Of a stretch of DNA of 64,000 nt, positions 52,054 through 60,108 are shown in pieces; position 1 is the first letter of the stretch; each line of letters starts with the position of its first letter. Origin of the DNA: Rhodoflexus caldus (GTDB taxonomy: Bacteria > Bacteroidota > Bacteroidia > Cytophagales > Thermoflexibacteraceae); the NCBI RefSeq assembly GCF_021206925.1, contig NZ_JAJPRF010000004.1:248001-312000 (forward strand), read 5' to 3'. The notes below the pieces were generated by a model. The model was not told the origin of the DNA and searched no databases. It worked only from the letters and a program-made list of their open reading frames with translations. The position numbers and the translations under genes are program-made.

Positions 52054-53319
52054 TTAGTGGTTGCCACCGGCGCGAATCATAGCACAACGGAAGCCAATGG
52101 TAGCTGTTGAAGAGTCTTCGGCAAAGTAGCGACGTGTACCTACGGCCAGCCAGTAAGCAACATCTTTCCATGAACCACCTTTGTACACACGCACTTTGTT
52201 GTCAATCAAACTGGTATTATTTCTGTCATACAAACGGGCAGGGTCTAAATATTCCGCGTCTTTTTGGCGATTGCCTCCGCCTGCCAGTTTCAGACCTTTG
52301 CCATCGGTACGAACAGGGTTAAGGTCGTTCATGTCTTCGTATGAAAGCGGGCGATACACGTCTTCCACCCATTCGTTTACGTTGCCTGCCATGTTGTACA
52401 AACCGTAATCATTAGGTGGATAAGCATAAATCCACTCGGTAATCATCGCACCGTCGTTAAGTTTGCCCGCAATACCGGCATAGTCGCCGCGTCCGCGTTT
52501 GAAGTTGGCAAGAAACTCACCCATTTGTCTGCCGTAAGGGTTGCGCAATGAGTGGCCGTCCCACGGATACAAACGTCCATAGTCCTGCATCTCGTCCAGA
52601 TATTGCGTACCTACCAGACCTTTGGCGGCAAATTCCCATTCGGCTTCGGTAGGCAGGCGATAGCCCGGCAGTACAATACCACTTTCCAACGGGATGCGCT
52701 CTCCGGCTTTGGCTTGTGCTTTTTCTTCTTTGTTACCGTTTTTCAGGGCAAGGCCATTATTTACGGCTTGTGTACGCCATACGCAGTAGTTTACGGCCTG
52801 CCGCCATGAAACACCTACGACAGGGAAAAAGCGGAAACCGGGGTAACGCAGATAATGGTCAATGTAAGGGTCGTTAAAGGCAAGTTCAGCAGCCCACACG
52901 GTTGTATCGGGCAAGGCATCCTGATAGTATTGCTCACCGGAGTCGCGCACGTAGTGCAGGTATTCCAGCCAGTGAACATTGGCTACTTCGGTTTCGTCCA
53001 TGTAGAAAGAGTTCACCGTAACAGTGCGCTCAATGTTATCCCGTGCACCCAGTACATCTTCTTCCTGTGAGCCCAGGATATGGCGACCGCCTTCAATATA
53101 CACTAAGTTCGGCCCGTCGGGCTGACCTTTGAATTTGCGCAAGGCAAACTCATTGTTTTTGTTCTTACCGCTTCCGGAGCCATATTTCAAGCCCGTTGCA
53201 GTAGATTCTTTTCCGGGGTCTATACTGGTCGGTTTCTTGTTTTTGTTACAAGCGACAATAGTAAGCGCCAACAGAGCGACCAGACCGAAATTTGCTATCG
53301 TTTGAAAGCCTTTGTTCAT
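52054..53319 (-). CDS. gldJ: Gliding motility lipoprotein GldJ
   Basis: The product (421 residues from ATG 53319) has a lipobox (ALLALTIVAC, Cys about 24) and a formylglycine-generating-enzyme-like (SUMF1) fold with LVYIEGGRHILGSQEEDVLG, YMDETEVANVHWLEYLHYV, YRLPTEAEWEFAAKGLVG, GLYNMAGNVNEWVEDVY and a last FRCAMIR. GldJ is an outer-membrane lipoprotein required for gliding; its loss also makes GldK unstable. The start further up at 53424 would remove the signal peptide from the N-terminus. Its own terminator and a 125-base gap to the GT2 gene make it a single-gene unit. Homologues in Cytophagales have this length. Confidence 0.9.
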   Translation of the reverse strand: MNKGFQTIANFGLVALLALTIVACNKNKKPTSIDPGKESTATGLKYGSGSGKNKNNEFALRKFKGQPDGPNLVYIEGGRHILGSQEEDVLGARDNIERTVTVNSFYMDETEVANVHWLEYLHYVRDSGEQYYQDALPDTTVWAAELAFNDPYIDHYLRYPGFRFFPVVGVSWRQAVNYCVWRTQAVNNGLALKNGNKEEKAQAKAGERIPLESGIVLPGYRLPTEAEWEFAAKGLVGTQYLDEMQDYGRLYPWDGHSLRNPYGRQMGEFLANFKRGRGDYAGIAGKLNDGAMITEWIYAYPPNDYGLYNMAGNVNEWVEDVYRPLSYEDMNDLNPVRTDGKGLKLAGGGNRQKDAEYLDPARLYDRNNTSLIDNKVRVYKGGSWKDVAYWLAVGTRRYFAEDSSTATIGFRCAMIRAGGNH

Positions 53320-53444
53320 AACGGTTTGCTTTATAAATTCAGCGAATGAAGTTCTCACCTTCAAAGGTATTTCTTTCACAAGTTTTTTGCCATTCTCCTG
53401 CAAAGAACGAAAAAAAAGAATCAATCGTATGCTATTTCCGCTTT

Positions 53445-54386
53445 TTACTTGGAGTCAAGGTTCGTTTCTCTGATGAAGTACAGTGGTCGGCGTTTGGTGT
53501 CCGTATTGATGCGACTGATGTATTCGCCTAAAATACCGATACCGATGAGCTGCACGCCACCCAGAAAAAGAATGGCAACAATAATGGATGTCCAACCCCT
53601 CTCCACGGGCAGATTGGTAAAATAGCGTATGTAAAACGAGATACATACGAAAAGGAAAGCCACCAAAGAAACCACGAAACCCATTACGGTAACAGCTTTA
53701 ATCGGGAAGTTGGAAAATGCCGTGATGCCGTCTAAGGCAAAGCGCAGCATTTTGCGGTAGGTGTAGCCTGTTTTGCCGGCGTGACGTTCAGCACGGTCGT
53801 ATTCCACATAGGTTTGTCTGTAGCCAATCCATGAGATTTGACCGCGCAGAAACTTGTTGGTTTCGGGCATTTGGCGCAGTGCTTCCACTACCTTTTTGTC
53901 CATGATGCGAAAATCGCCCGTATCTACCGGAATGCTGATGGTTGTAATAGCTGCCAAGATGCGGTAAAAAACCCGTGCGGTGAGCAGTTTCATAAAACTT
54001 TCGCCTTTGCGCCGCCGCCGTTTGGCATAAACTACCTCATAGCCTTCTTTCATTTTTGCGTACATCTCACCGATGAGTTCGGGCGGGTCTTGCAGGTCGG
54101 CATCAATAATGACCACTGCCTCGCCGCGGGCAGCATCTATACCCGCACTAACGGCTATCTGATGGCCGAAATTGCGGCTCAGGTCAATGTATTTTACTTC
54201 GGGGTGCGCCGCTGCCAATTGCCGCACCAAATCCAGCGTATTATCGCGGCTGCCGTCGTTAATGAAAATGAACTCATGCGTGAGTTGCAAGCCTCGCACT
54301 ACGGCAGACAAACGCTCATAGAGCGGCTGAACATTCAGCGACTCGTTGTAAACGGGAATGATGACGGATAGGGCAGGTTTACTCAT
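53445..54386 (-). CDS. Family 2 glycosyltransferase, DPM1/GtrB-like
   Basis: The 313-residue protein has the GT-A fold (LSVIIPVYNESLNVQPLYERL, FINDGSRDNTLDLVRQLA, IIDADLQDPPELIGEMYAKM with DxD-like DADLQD) and two C-terminal transmembrane helices (about 230-255 and 270-292), ending SRINTDTKRRPLYFI. This layout is that of polyprenyl-phosphate sugar synthases, which make a lipid-linked sugar on the inner membrane. It could supply the donor for the GT39 enzyme at 24089, but the link is only by function. It starts 3 bases after the aguA stop, so the two are probably cotranscribed. Confidence 0.88.
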   Translation of the reverse strand: MSKPALSVIIPVYNESLNVQPLYERLSAVVRGLQLTHEFIFINDGSRDNTLDLVRQLAAAHPEVKYIDLSRNFGHQIAVSAGIDAARGEAVVIIDADLQDPPELIGEMYAKMKEGYEVVYAKRRRRKGESFMKLLTARVFYRILAAITTISIPVDTGDFRIMDKKVVEALRQMPETNKFLRGQISWIGYRQTYVEYDRAERHAGKTGYTYRKMLRFALDGITAFSNFPIKAVTVMGFVVSLVAFLFVCISFYIRYFTNLPVERGWTSIIVAILFLGGVQLIGIGILGEYISRINTDTKRRPLYFIRETNLDSK

Positions 54387-54389
54387 AGC

Positions 54390-55445
54390 TTACTCCGGTT
54401 CTTGTTGGCTGAGACAGTGGAAGGTGCCAAGCCCCCAGACAATATCGGTGCAATCCAAGCCGATGACGCGGCGGTCGGGGAAGCACTTTTGCAGGATTTC
54501 CAACGCCTGTTCGTCTTTGTCGCAGCGGAAAGTCGGCACAGCCACCACCGAATTGGCGATATAGAAGTTGGCATAAGATGCGGGTAATCGCATATCTTCA
54601 TAAATCACCGCATCGGGCATGGGCAGCTCTATGATGTCCAATGGTTTGCCGTTGAGCAGACGCATGGTTTGCAGCGCTTTGAGGTTTTCCTGCAAAGGCT
54701 CGTAGTTTTCATCGTTTTTATTGTGTTCCACCACCGTAACTACGGTATGCGGATTGACAAAGCGCGTGATGTCATCCACGTGCCCGTCGGTATCGTCGCC
54801 TACGATGCCGTCGCCTAACCAAAGGACTTGCTCTATGCCGTAATAATCGGCCAGATACTGTTCAATCTGCGCCTGCGAAAGGTGCGGATTGCGGTTGGGG
54901 TTCAGCAGGCAGGAAGTAGTGGTCAGCACCGTTCCTTCGCCGTTGAAGTCCACCGCGCCGCCTTCCATCACAATGCCCGGGCGGAACATCGGCACTTGCA
55001 GGTAGCGGGCAATATGTACGGGAATTTCATTATCCAAATCGTGCGGCGGGTATTTTTCGCCCCATGCGTTGTAGTTCCATTTCACTACTGCCTTGCGCTC
55101 GGCTGCATTTGGGTTGATGACGAATGCAGGGCCATGGTCTCTGCACCACGCATCGTTGGTCGGGAACAGGTGGAAATGGATTGCCGAGAGGTCTGCACCT
55201 ACTGCCTGCAAATGTTGCAGGGCAAATTGCTGCATCGCCTCATCGGCTACGTTGATATGTACCTGTTCGCCCGTGGCAACTGCCTTGATAAATTCGGCAT
55301 AAACAGGGAAAATGGTATGAATTTTTCCGGGCCAAGATGCCTCTTTGTGCGGCCAACTCAACCAAGTGGCGCGGTGCTTTGCCCACTCTGCGGGAAAACT
55401 GTATCCCAACGACTTGGGCGTCGCGCCCGTTATTTCTTGAAACAT
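54390..55445 (-). CDS. aguA: Agmatine deiminase / peptidyl-arginine deiminase family
   Basis: The 351-residue protein has the guanidino-group deiminase motifs: TWLSWPHKEASWPGK near 29, WCRDHGPAFVINP near 98, GAVDFNGEGTVLTT, DGIVGDDTDGHVDDITRF near 210, and the terminal block GTFHCLSQQEPE carrying the catalytic Cys. It should convert agmatine to N-carbamoyl-putrescine and ammonia. The full aguB/speA pathway is not present, so agmatine use is inferred from the family. It has no signal peptide, unlike secreted peptidyl-arginine deiminase of Porphyromonas. The GT2 gene follows within 3 bases. Confidence 0.9.
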   Translation of the reverse strand: MFQEITGATPKSLGYSFPAEWAKHRATWLSWPHKEASWPGKIHTIFPVYAEFIKAVATGEQVHINVADEAMQQFALQHLQAVGADLSAIHFHLFPTNDAWCRDHGPAFVINPNAAERKAVVKWNYNAWGEKYPPHDLDNEIPVHIARYLQVPMFRPGIVMEGGAVDFNGEGTVLTTTSCLLNPNRNPHLSQAQIEQYLADYYGIEQVLWLGDGIVGDDTDGHVDDITRFVNPHTVVTVVEHNKNDENYEPLQENLKALQTMRLLNGKPLDIIELPMPDAVIYEDMRLPASYANFYIANSVVAVPTFRCDKDEQALEILQKCFPDRRVIGLDCTDIVWGLGTFHCLSQQEPE

Positions 55446-55475
55446 GGATGATTAGTGATTGTGATTCACGTAAAT

Positions 55476-55508
55476 AAACCTGACGGGTTTTGGAAACCCG
55501 TCAGGTTT
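55476..55508 (-). terminator. Perfect hairpin after the FKBP gene
   Basis: Arms AAACCTGACGGGTTT (55476-55490) and its exact complement (55494-55508) flank a 3-base loop; on the minus strand the tail is weakly T-rich (ATTTA). It belongs to the recurrent GGGTTTT hairpin family. Confidence 0.75.
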
Positions 55509-55525
55509 GAGTCTTGTATTTCAAT

Positions 55526-56209
55526 TTACTCAACCCCCAACAATTCAACCTCAAAAAACAGCGTAGCATTGGGCGGAATAACGCCGCCTGCACCGCGGCT
55601 GCCATAGCCCAAGTTAGCAGGAATCAGCAGTACCGCTTTTGTGCCAACTTTCAGCTTGGCAATGCCTTCGTCCCAGCCTTTAATGACTTGTCCTTGCCCT
55701 AAGGTGAAAGAGAACGGCTGTCCTCTGTCCACCGAACTGTCAAACTTGGTGCCGTCTTCCAAGTAGCCTGTGTAGTGTACAATTACGTTTTTACCGTTGG
55801 GCGGCAGTTCGCCGTTGCCTTCCTGTATAATTTTAATGCCTAAACCGCTCGGCTGCATCGTAAAGCCCAAGCGACGCTCTACCAGCGACCAGTTTTGCAA
55901 CGCTTCCTGAATAAACAGGATTTCCACCGCGCTGATTTTCAGGTTTTTATCGTTGGCTATACCGAGTAAATAAGCGGTGTCATTGGCCTTTCCGACGTTC
56001 ACTTTGCGGGCAGTTTTGCCGTTGAGCAGGTAGAAAAAGTTTTGCTTTTCCTTAAACTGTGCACAAAGTCCGCTGAATGTAGCGGATGTATGGCAATAGT
56101 CGGCAGGGGTGGTTTGTTTAGGCAGGCAGTTGTTGCAATTGTTGTTCTGTGCCTTTGCGGCAAATAAAGGAAGCGCGCAGGCAGCAAGAAACAGCACGAT
56201 TTTTTTCAT
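55526..56209 (-). CDS. FKBP-type peptidyl-prolyl cis-trans isomerase
   Basis: The product (227 residues from ATG 56209) is exported (signal [20 protein letters not shown], before Q). An N-terminal region of about 110 residues has a Cys-rich start ([10 protein letters not shown]) and no known domain, and the C-terminal FKBP domain (about 125-227) shows [35 protein letters not shown] and [19 protein letters not shown]. It should speed proline isomerisation in outer-membrane or secreted proteins in the periplasm. Cysteine pairs in the front part could form a disulfide. It stands apart, with a terminator downstream and the STAS-like gene 72 bases upstream. Confidence 0.9.
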   Translation of the reverse strand: MKKIVLFLAACALPLFAAKAQNNNCNNCLPKQTTPADYCHTSATFSGLCAQFKEKQNFFYLLNGKTARKVNVGKANDTAYLLGIANDKNLKISAVEILFIQEALQNWSLVERRLGFTMQPSGLGIKIIQEGNGELPPNGKNVIVHYTGYLEDGTKFDSSVDRGQPFSFTLGQGQVIKGWDEGIAKLKVGTKAVLLIPANLGYGSRGAGGVIPPNATLFFEVELLGVE

Positions 56210-56281
56210 GTCCGTATTTTTCGGCAAAGTTATGCAAAACTTTTGCCGTACTATGGGTAGGGTGAAAATTTCGGAAGTACA

Positions 56282-56668
56282 CTAAGCCGCAGAGTGCGCG
56301 GCCTGATGCTGCTGCAAGAGCCATTTCAGGCTTTCCTCGGGTGTATTAAACAGCTTGATATCGCGCCTGCCCGCAAAGAGGAAAATAGAGTTCAACATGA
56401 GTTTGGTCAGGTCGTTAAAACCGCATACGGACGATGCCAGAATATGCGGCTTGTTATCGCGTGACATTTCCTTGGCATAGGCTATCAAATCGCTGTTGTA
56501 GCGGGCATTGGTAACATTAATCAGGCTTAAAACCGACTTAGGCGGACGGTGTTTGCAATTTTCACGGCATTGCCGCAGGGCTTCCAATCCTTTTTCCGGC
56601 GTAGCATCACTCAAATCGGTATAGAGAATTTCTACTCCTTCATGGACAATAAATCGGCTGTAAATCAT
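56282..56668 (-). CDS. STAS/SpoIIAA-like protein
   Basis: The product (128 residues from ATG 56668) lacks signal and enzyme motifs. The order of predicted strands and helices (MIYSRFIVHEGVEILYTDLS, LRQCRENCKHRP, SVLSLINVTNARYNSDLIAY, KPHILASSVCGFNDLTKLML, then IKLFNTPEESLKWLLQQ) matches the SpoIIAA-like/STAS fold and resembles the product of 33607-34056. A start at 56737 is rejected as the extra 23 residues look non-coding and would crowd the divergent ATPase promoter. A signalling role is possible. It faces away from the ATPase gene with 111 bases between. Confidence 0.6.
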   Translation of the reverse strand: MIYSRFIVHEGVEILYTDLSDATPEKGLEALRQCRENCKHRPPKSVLSLINVTNARYNSDLIAYAKEMSRDNKPHILASSVCGFNDLTKLMLNSIFLFAGRRDIKLFNTPEESLKWLLQQHQAAHSAA

Positions 56669-56779
56669 AGCGTAGGCGTTTGTTTCAATATGCGTTATTG
56701 GCTGTGGAAGATAGTTTTTTCTACGTGATTTTGCCAAAGATTGTTTATTTTGTTTCCGCTAAAACAACCAAACTTCACT

Positions 56780-59470
56780 ATGCAACCCCATCAACTCTCG
56801 CCTGAGGATGTTTTACAACACCTGCAAACGTTTCGCAGCGGCCTTTCCGACAAAGAAGTACAAGCACGCCGCAGGCAATATGGCTACAACGAAATCCCCG
56901 AAGCAGGCAGGCAACACTGGGCACTGATTTTTCTCAAACAGTTTAAAAGTCTTTTGGTATTTATTCTGCTCGGTGCGGCTGCCATTTCTTGGGCAACGGG
57001 GCACGAGGCGGATATGTACGTGATTCTGGCAGTGATTGTTATCAACGCAAGTATCGGTTTTGCGCAGGAAATCCGCGCGGAGAATGCGGTAGCCTCGCTT
57101 AAAAGTATGCTTGTGCCGCTGGCAAAGGCATTGCGCAACAACGAAAAAGTAACACTGCCTGCCCGCGAACTTGTGCCGGGCGACATCATCATTTTGGAAG
57201 AAGGCGACAGTATCCCTGCCGATGCGCGTCTGATAGAGGCCAAAAACCTGCGCGCCATAGAAGCACCGCTCACGGGCGAATCGGTTCCCGTACAGAAAAC
57301 AACGGAAAGCCTGCCTGCCGAAACTCCGATGGCAGACCGCCGCAACATGCTCTACAAAGGCACTTTCATTGCGGGCGGCTATGCGCTGGCAGTGGTTACG
57401 GGCACAGGCATTGATACGGCCATTGGCGAAATTGCGCTGTCGCTCAGCAAAATCAAGCCCGACAAAACGAATTTCCAGAAAAAAACCGATGCGCTGGCAA
57501 GGCAGATGGCCATTATTGCTGTGGCAAGTGCAGCCCTGCTTTTTAGCATTGCTTACTTTTATCAACAAGGTACATTAGACGAAGTATTGCTGGTGGCCAT
57601 TGCTGCCATGGTTTCTTCCATTCCTGCCGGGCTGCCTGCCGTGCTTGCCATCGTGCTTGCCATTGGTGCCAACCGCATGGCAAAACGCAATGCCATTGTG
57701 CGCGAATTTACCGCCACCGAAACGCTGGGCGCAGTTACCACCATCATTACCGACAAAACGGGTACTCTGACCCAAAACACGCTCACCGTGCGCAAGGTGC
57801 TTGTGCCCGATATGCCCGAATGGGACATCACGGGCGAAGGCTGGTCGCCCATAGGCAATTTTATGCACGACGAAACCGTGATTGACCCCAAGGACGTGCC
57901 TGCTCTTGCCCAACTACTGACCATCTGTGGTTGGAGCAACAATTCGGACATTCAACACGATAAAGAAAAGGACAGCTACAAACTTATTGGCGACCCGACC
58001 GAAGGAGCACTTTTGGCATTGGCACGCAAGGGCGGCTTCTTTCCCAAACAAGACACAAGCATTCAAAAAATAGATGACCTGCCGTTTAACTCTAACCTGA
58101 AAATGCGCGCCACACTGGTTCAGAACAAAGGCAAGAAACAGTTGCTCGTAGTAGGCGCGCCCGAAAAGGTGCTAACCAAATCGGTGCAGGTATCCACTGC
58201 CGAGGGTATTGTGCCCATGAGCGATGAATGGATGCATCGGCTAAGGCACCAAATGGACGAGTGGTCGCTGCAAGCCATGCGGGTAATTGCACTTGCTTGG
58301 CATGAAGAAACGGAGGACATTACGCACGTAGAAGAAAATCATTTGCAAAATCTGACCTTTGCGGGAATTGTGGGCATGATAGACCCGCCGCGTCCCGATG
58401 TGCGAGATGCGGTGGCAGCCTGCAAACGCGCCGGTATCCGCGTTATTATGGCCACGGGCGACCATATCAATACGGCTATTGCCATTTCACGCGCAACGGG
58501 CATCATAGACGGCACGGAACAACACCAAATCCTCGCCCTCACCGAGCAGCAACTGCTCATGTTGGACGAGAAAGAGTTTGAACAAGTGGTGCACACCACC
58601 AACGTATTTGCCCGATTGACACCCCATATGAAACTGCGCATTGCCGAAAAATTGCAGGCAGGCGGCGAGCTGATTGCCATGACCGGCGACGGGGTAAACG
58701 ATGCCCCCGCACTCAAACGCGCCGACGTGGGGGTTGCCATGGGCATTATGGGTACGGACGTAGCCCGCGACTCTGCCAAGGTTGTGCTGGCAGACGACAA
58801 CTTTTCTACCATCGTAAACGCCGTTGAAGAAGGAAGAATCGTGTTTACCAATGCACGACAGACAAGTTTCTACCTGCTGACTACCAATTTTGCCGAAATT
58901 ATTACGCTGATTATGTCTATTTTGTCAGGCTTGCCGATTCCGCTGACCGCTACGCAGATTTTATGGCTCAACTTAGTAACCGACGGCGTAGGTGATATTT
59001 CGCTGGCCACCGAAAGCGGGCACGGCGATATGCTCAACCAAAAACCTGTCAATCCGAAGGAAAACATCCTCAATGCCGAAGTGTTCCCTTTTCTGCTCAT
59101 CAATGCAGGGTTGATGACACTACTCACACTGGCTGCCTTCAAATGGTTTTTGCCCGACGGTATAAACAAAGCCCGCTCGGCGGCTTTTATCGTAATGGCT
59201 TTTTGTCAGTTGTACAATGTGTACAACATGCGCTCGCTGCAACTTTCCATCTTTGAAGTTGGCTTTTTCACCAATCGGTACATCAACGTGGCGATGATAT
59301 TTTCGCTTATCGTTCAAGTAGCCATTATAGAAGTTCCGTTATTGGCGCAAATGTTCCATTTTGCACCGGTCTCTTTCGGCGAATTTGCCACTTTGGCACT
59401 TGCTGCATCGGGCGTATTGTGGTTAGGTGAGTTGTATAAACTGATTCGCTATCGCCGCTCTACCAAGTAG
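56780..59470 (+). CDS. P-type cation-transporting ATPase, type II-like
   Basis: The product (896 residues from ATG 56780) has the N-terminal cation-ATPase segment (LSDKEVQARRRQYGYNEIPE), an actuator domain with APLTGESVPVQKT, the phosphorylation site D325 in TDKTGTLTQNTLTV, the nucleotide domain with VGAPEKVL and IMATGDHINTAIAISR, hinge MTGDGVNDAPALKRADVGVA and ten hydrophobic helices. The M4 motif PEGLP of calcium pumps reads P282-A-G-L-P286, so the ion-binding Glu is Ala. N and D are kept in M6 (LNLVTDGVGD). The transported ion is therefore uncertain; calcium, sodium or another cation are candidates. No regulator is adjacent; the next gene begins 62 bases on. Confidence 0.88.
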   Translation: MQPHQLSPEDVLQHLQTFRSGLSDKEVQARRRQYGYNEIPEAGRQHWALIFLKQFKSLLVFILLGAAAISWATGHEADMYVILAVIVINASIGFAQEIRAENAVASLKSMLVPLAKALRNNEKVTLPARELVPGDIIILEEGDSIPADARLIEAKNLRAIEAPLTGESVPVQKTTESLPAETPMADRRNMLYKGTFIAGGYALAVVTGTGIDTAIGEIALSLSKIKPDKTNFQKKTDALARQMAIIAVASAALLFSIAYFYQQGTLDEVLLVAIAAMVSSIPAGLPAVLAIVLAIGANRMAKRNAIVREFTATETLGAVTTIITDKTGTLTQNTLTVRKVLVPDMPEWDITGEGWSPIGNFMHDETVIDPKDVPALAQLLTICGWSNNSDIQHDKEKDSYKLIGDPTEGALLALARKGGFFPKQDTSIQKIDDLPFNSNLKMRATLVQNKGKKQLLVVGAPEKVLTKSVQVSTAEGIVPMSDEWMHRLRHQMDEWSLQAMRVIALAWHEETEDITHVEENHLQNLTFAGIVGMIDPPRPDVRDAVAACKRAGIRVIMATGDHINTAIAISRATGIIDGTEQHQILALTEQQLLMLDEKEFEQVVHTTNVFARLTPHMKLRIAEKLQAGGELIAMTGDGVNDAPALKRADVGVAMGIMGTDVARDSAKVVLADDNFSTIVNAVEEGRIVFTNARQTSFYLLTTNFAEIITLIMSILSGLPIPLTATQILWLNLVTDGVGDISLATESGHGDMLNQKPVNPKENILNAEVFPFLLINAGLMTLLTLAAFKWFLPDGINKARSAAFIVMAFCQLYNVYNMRSLQLSIFEVGFFTNRYINVAMIFSLIVQVAIIEVPLLAQMFHFAPVSFGEFATLALAASGVLWLGELYKLIRYRRSTK

Positions 59471-59532
59471 GCAGGTAATTATGGCAGGGTTATTGATAAT
59501 TTCTCCCAAGTTATCAAACTTTTCATACAAAT

Positions 59533-59922
59533 ATGGCGAAAAATGTATCTAAGTTGGTGTTATTGGGGTTCTTGATGTTTGCGGCCTCCTGCTCACATCG
59601 CTTGGCAGGCACATGGAACATTCAAAAGTATGAAGTCAGTGCGGCCGGGCAAGCCGGCGCCACTTTGACTAACATTGGCACCATCACTTTCCGCAACAAC
59701 GGCAAAGGCGTAAAAAACCTGAATTACAACATCTTAGGAGTAGCCAAGGAAGACAAAATCCCCTTCCGATGGACAGCTACCGACACCTATGTTACCATAG
59801 ACAGCAAAGGCTCGGATTTGGGCAAAACGTGGTTGTTCATAGAAAACAAAAAAAAGTCGCAGGTTTGGAAAGCCACCGACGGAGCCAATCAGGTGCAAAT
59901 ACTGGAATTGCGCAAGCAATAA
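59533..59922 (+). CDS. Small lipocalin-like lipoprotein
   Basis: The 129-residue product has a lipobox (VLLGFLMFAASC, Cys about 20), followed by LAGTWNIQKYEV and strands that fit lipocalin-like proteins of Bacteroidota (GTITFRNNGKG, PFRWTATDTYVTIDSKG, WLFIENKKKSQVWKATD, ending ILELRKQ). A Trp-containing GTWNI start is typical. These proteins are thought to hold small hydrophobic ligands in the cell envelope, but no ligand is known. It is on its own; a paired hairpin terminator lies about 120 bases downstream. Confidence 0.8.
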   Translation: MAKNVSKLVLLGFLMFAASCSHRLAGTWNIQKYEVSAAGQAGATLTNIGTITFRNNGKGVKNLNYNILGVAKEDKIPFRWTATDTYVTIDSKGSDLGKTWLFIENKKKSQVWKATDGANQVQILELRKQ

Positions 59923-60045
59923 GTTATACAAAAAGCGCAAGTGTTGTGCAGAGATTTTTTTATGTAAATTACTGGTAAACAGCGACTTAAAACCCGAAAG
60001 AAATTAGAGACCCGTCGGTTTTTTGTATAAAGGCCACAAAAAAAG

Positions 60046-60076
60046 CCGACAGTTTTTTGAAAACTGTCGGTTTTTT
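60046..60076 (+). terminator. Rho-independent terminator
   Basis: Arms CCGACAGTTTT (60046-60056) and AAAACTGTCGG (60060-60070) with a 3-base loop and a T-run. A second, imperfect copy at 60013-60049 (GTCGGTTTTTTGT with ACAAAAAAAGCCGAC) overlaps its left arm, so two alternative folds are possible. Confidence 0.8.
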
Positions 60077-60108
60077 GCATCTTAGAGCATCTGATTTTTT
60101 TTGACGCT

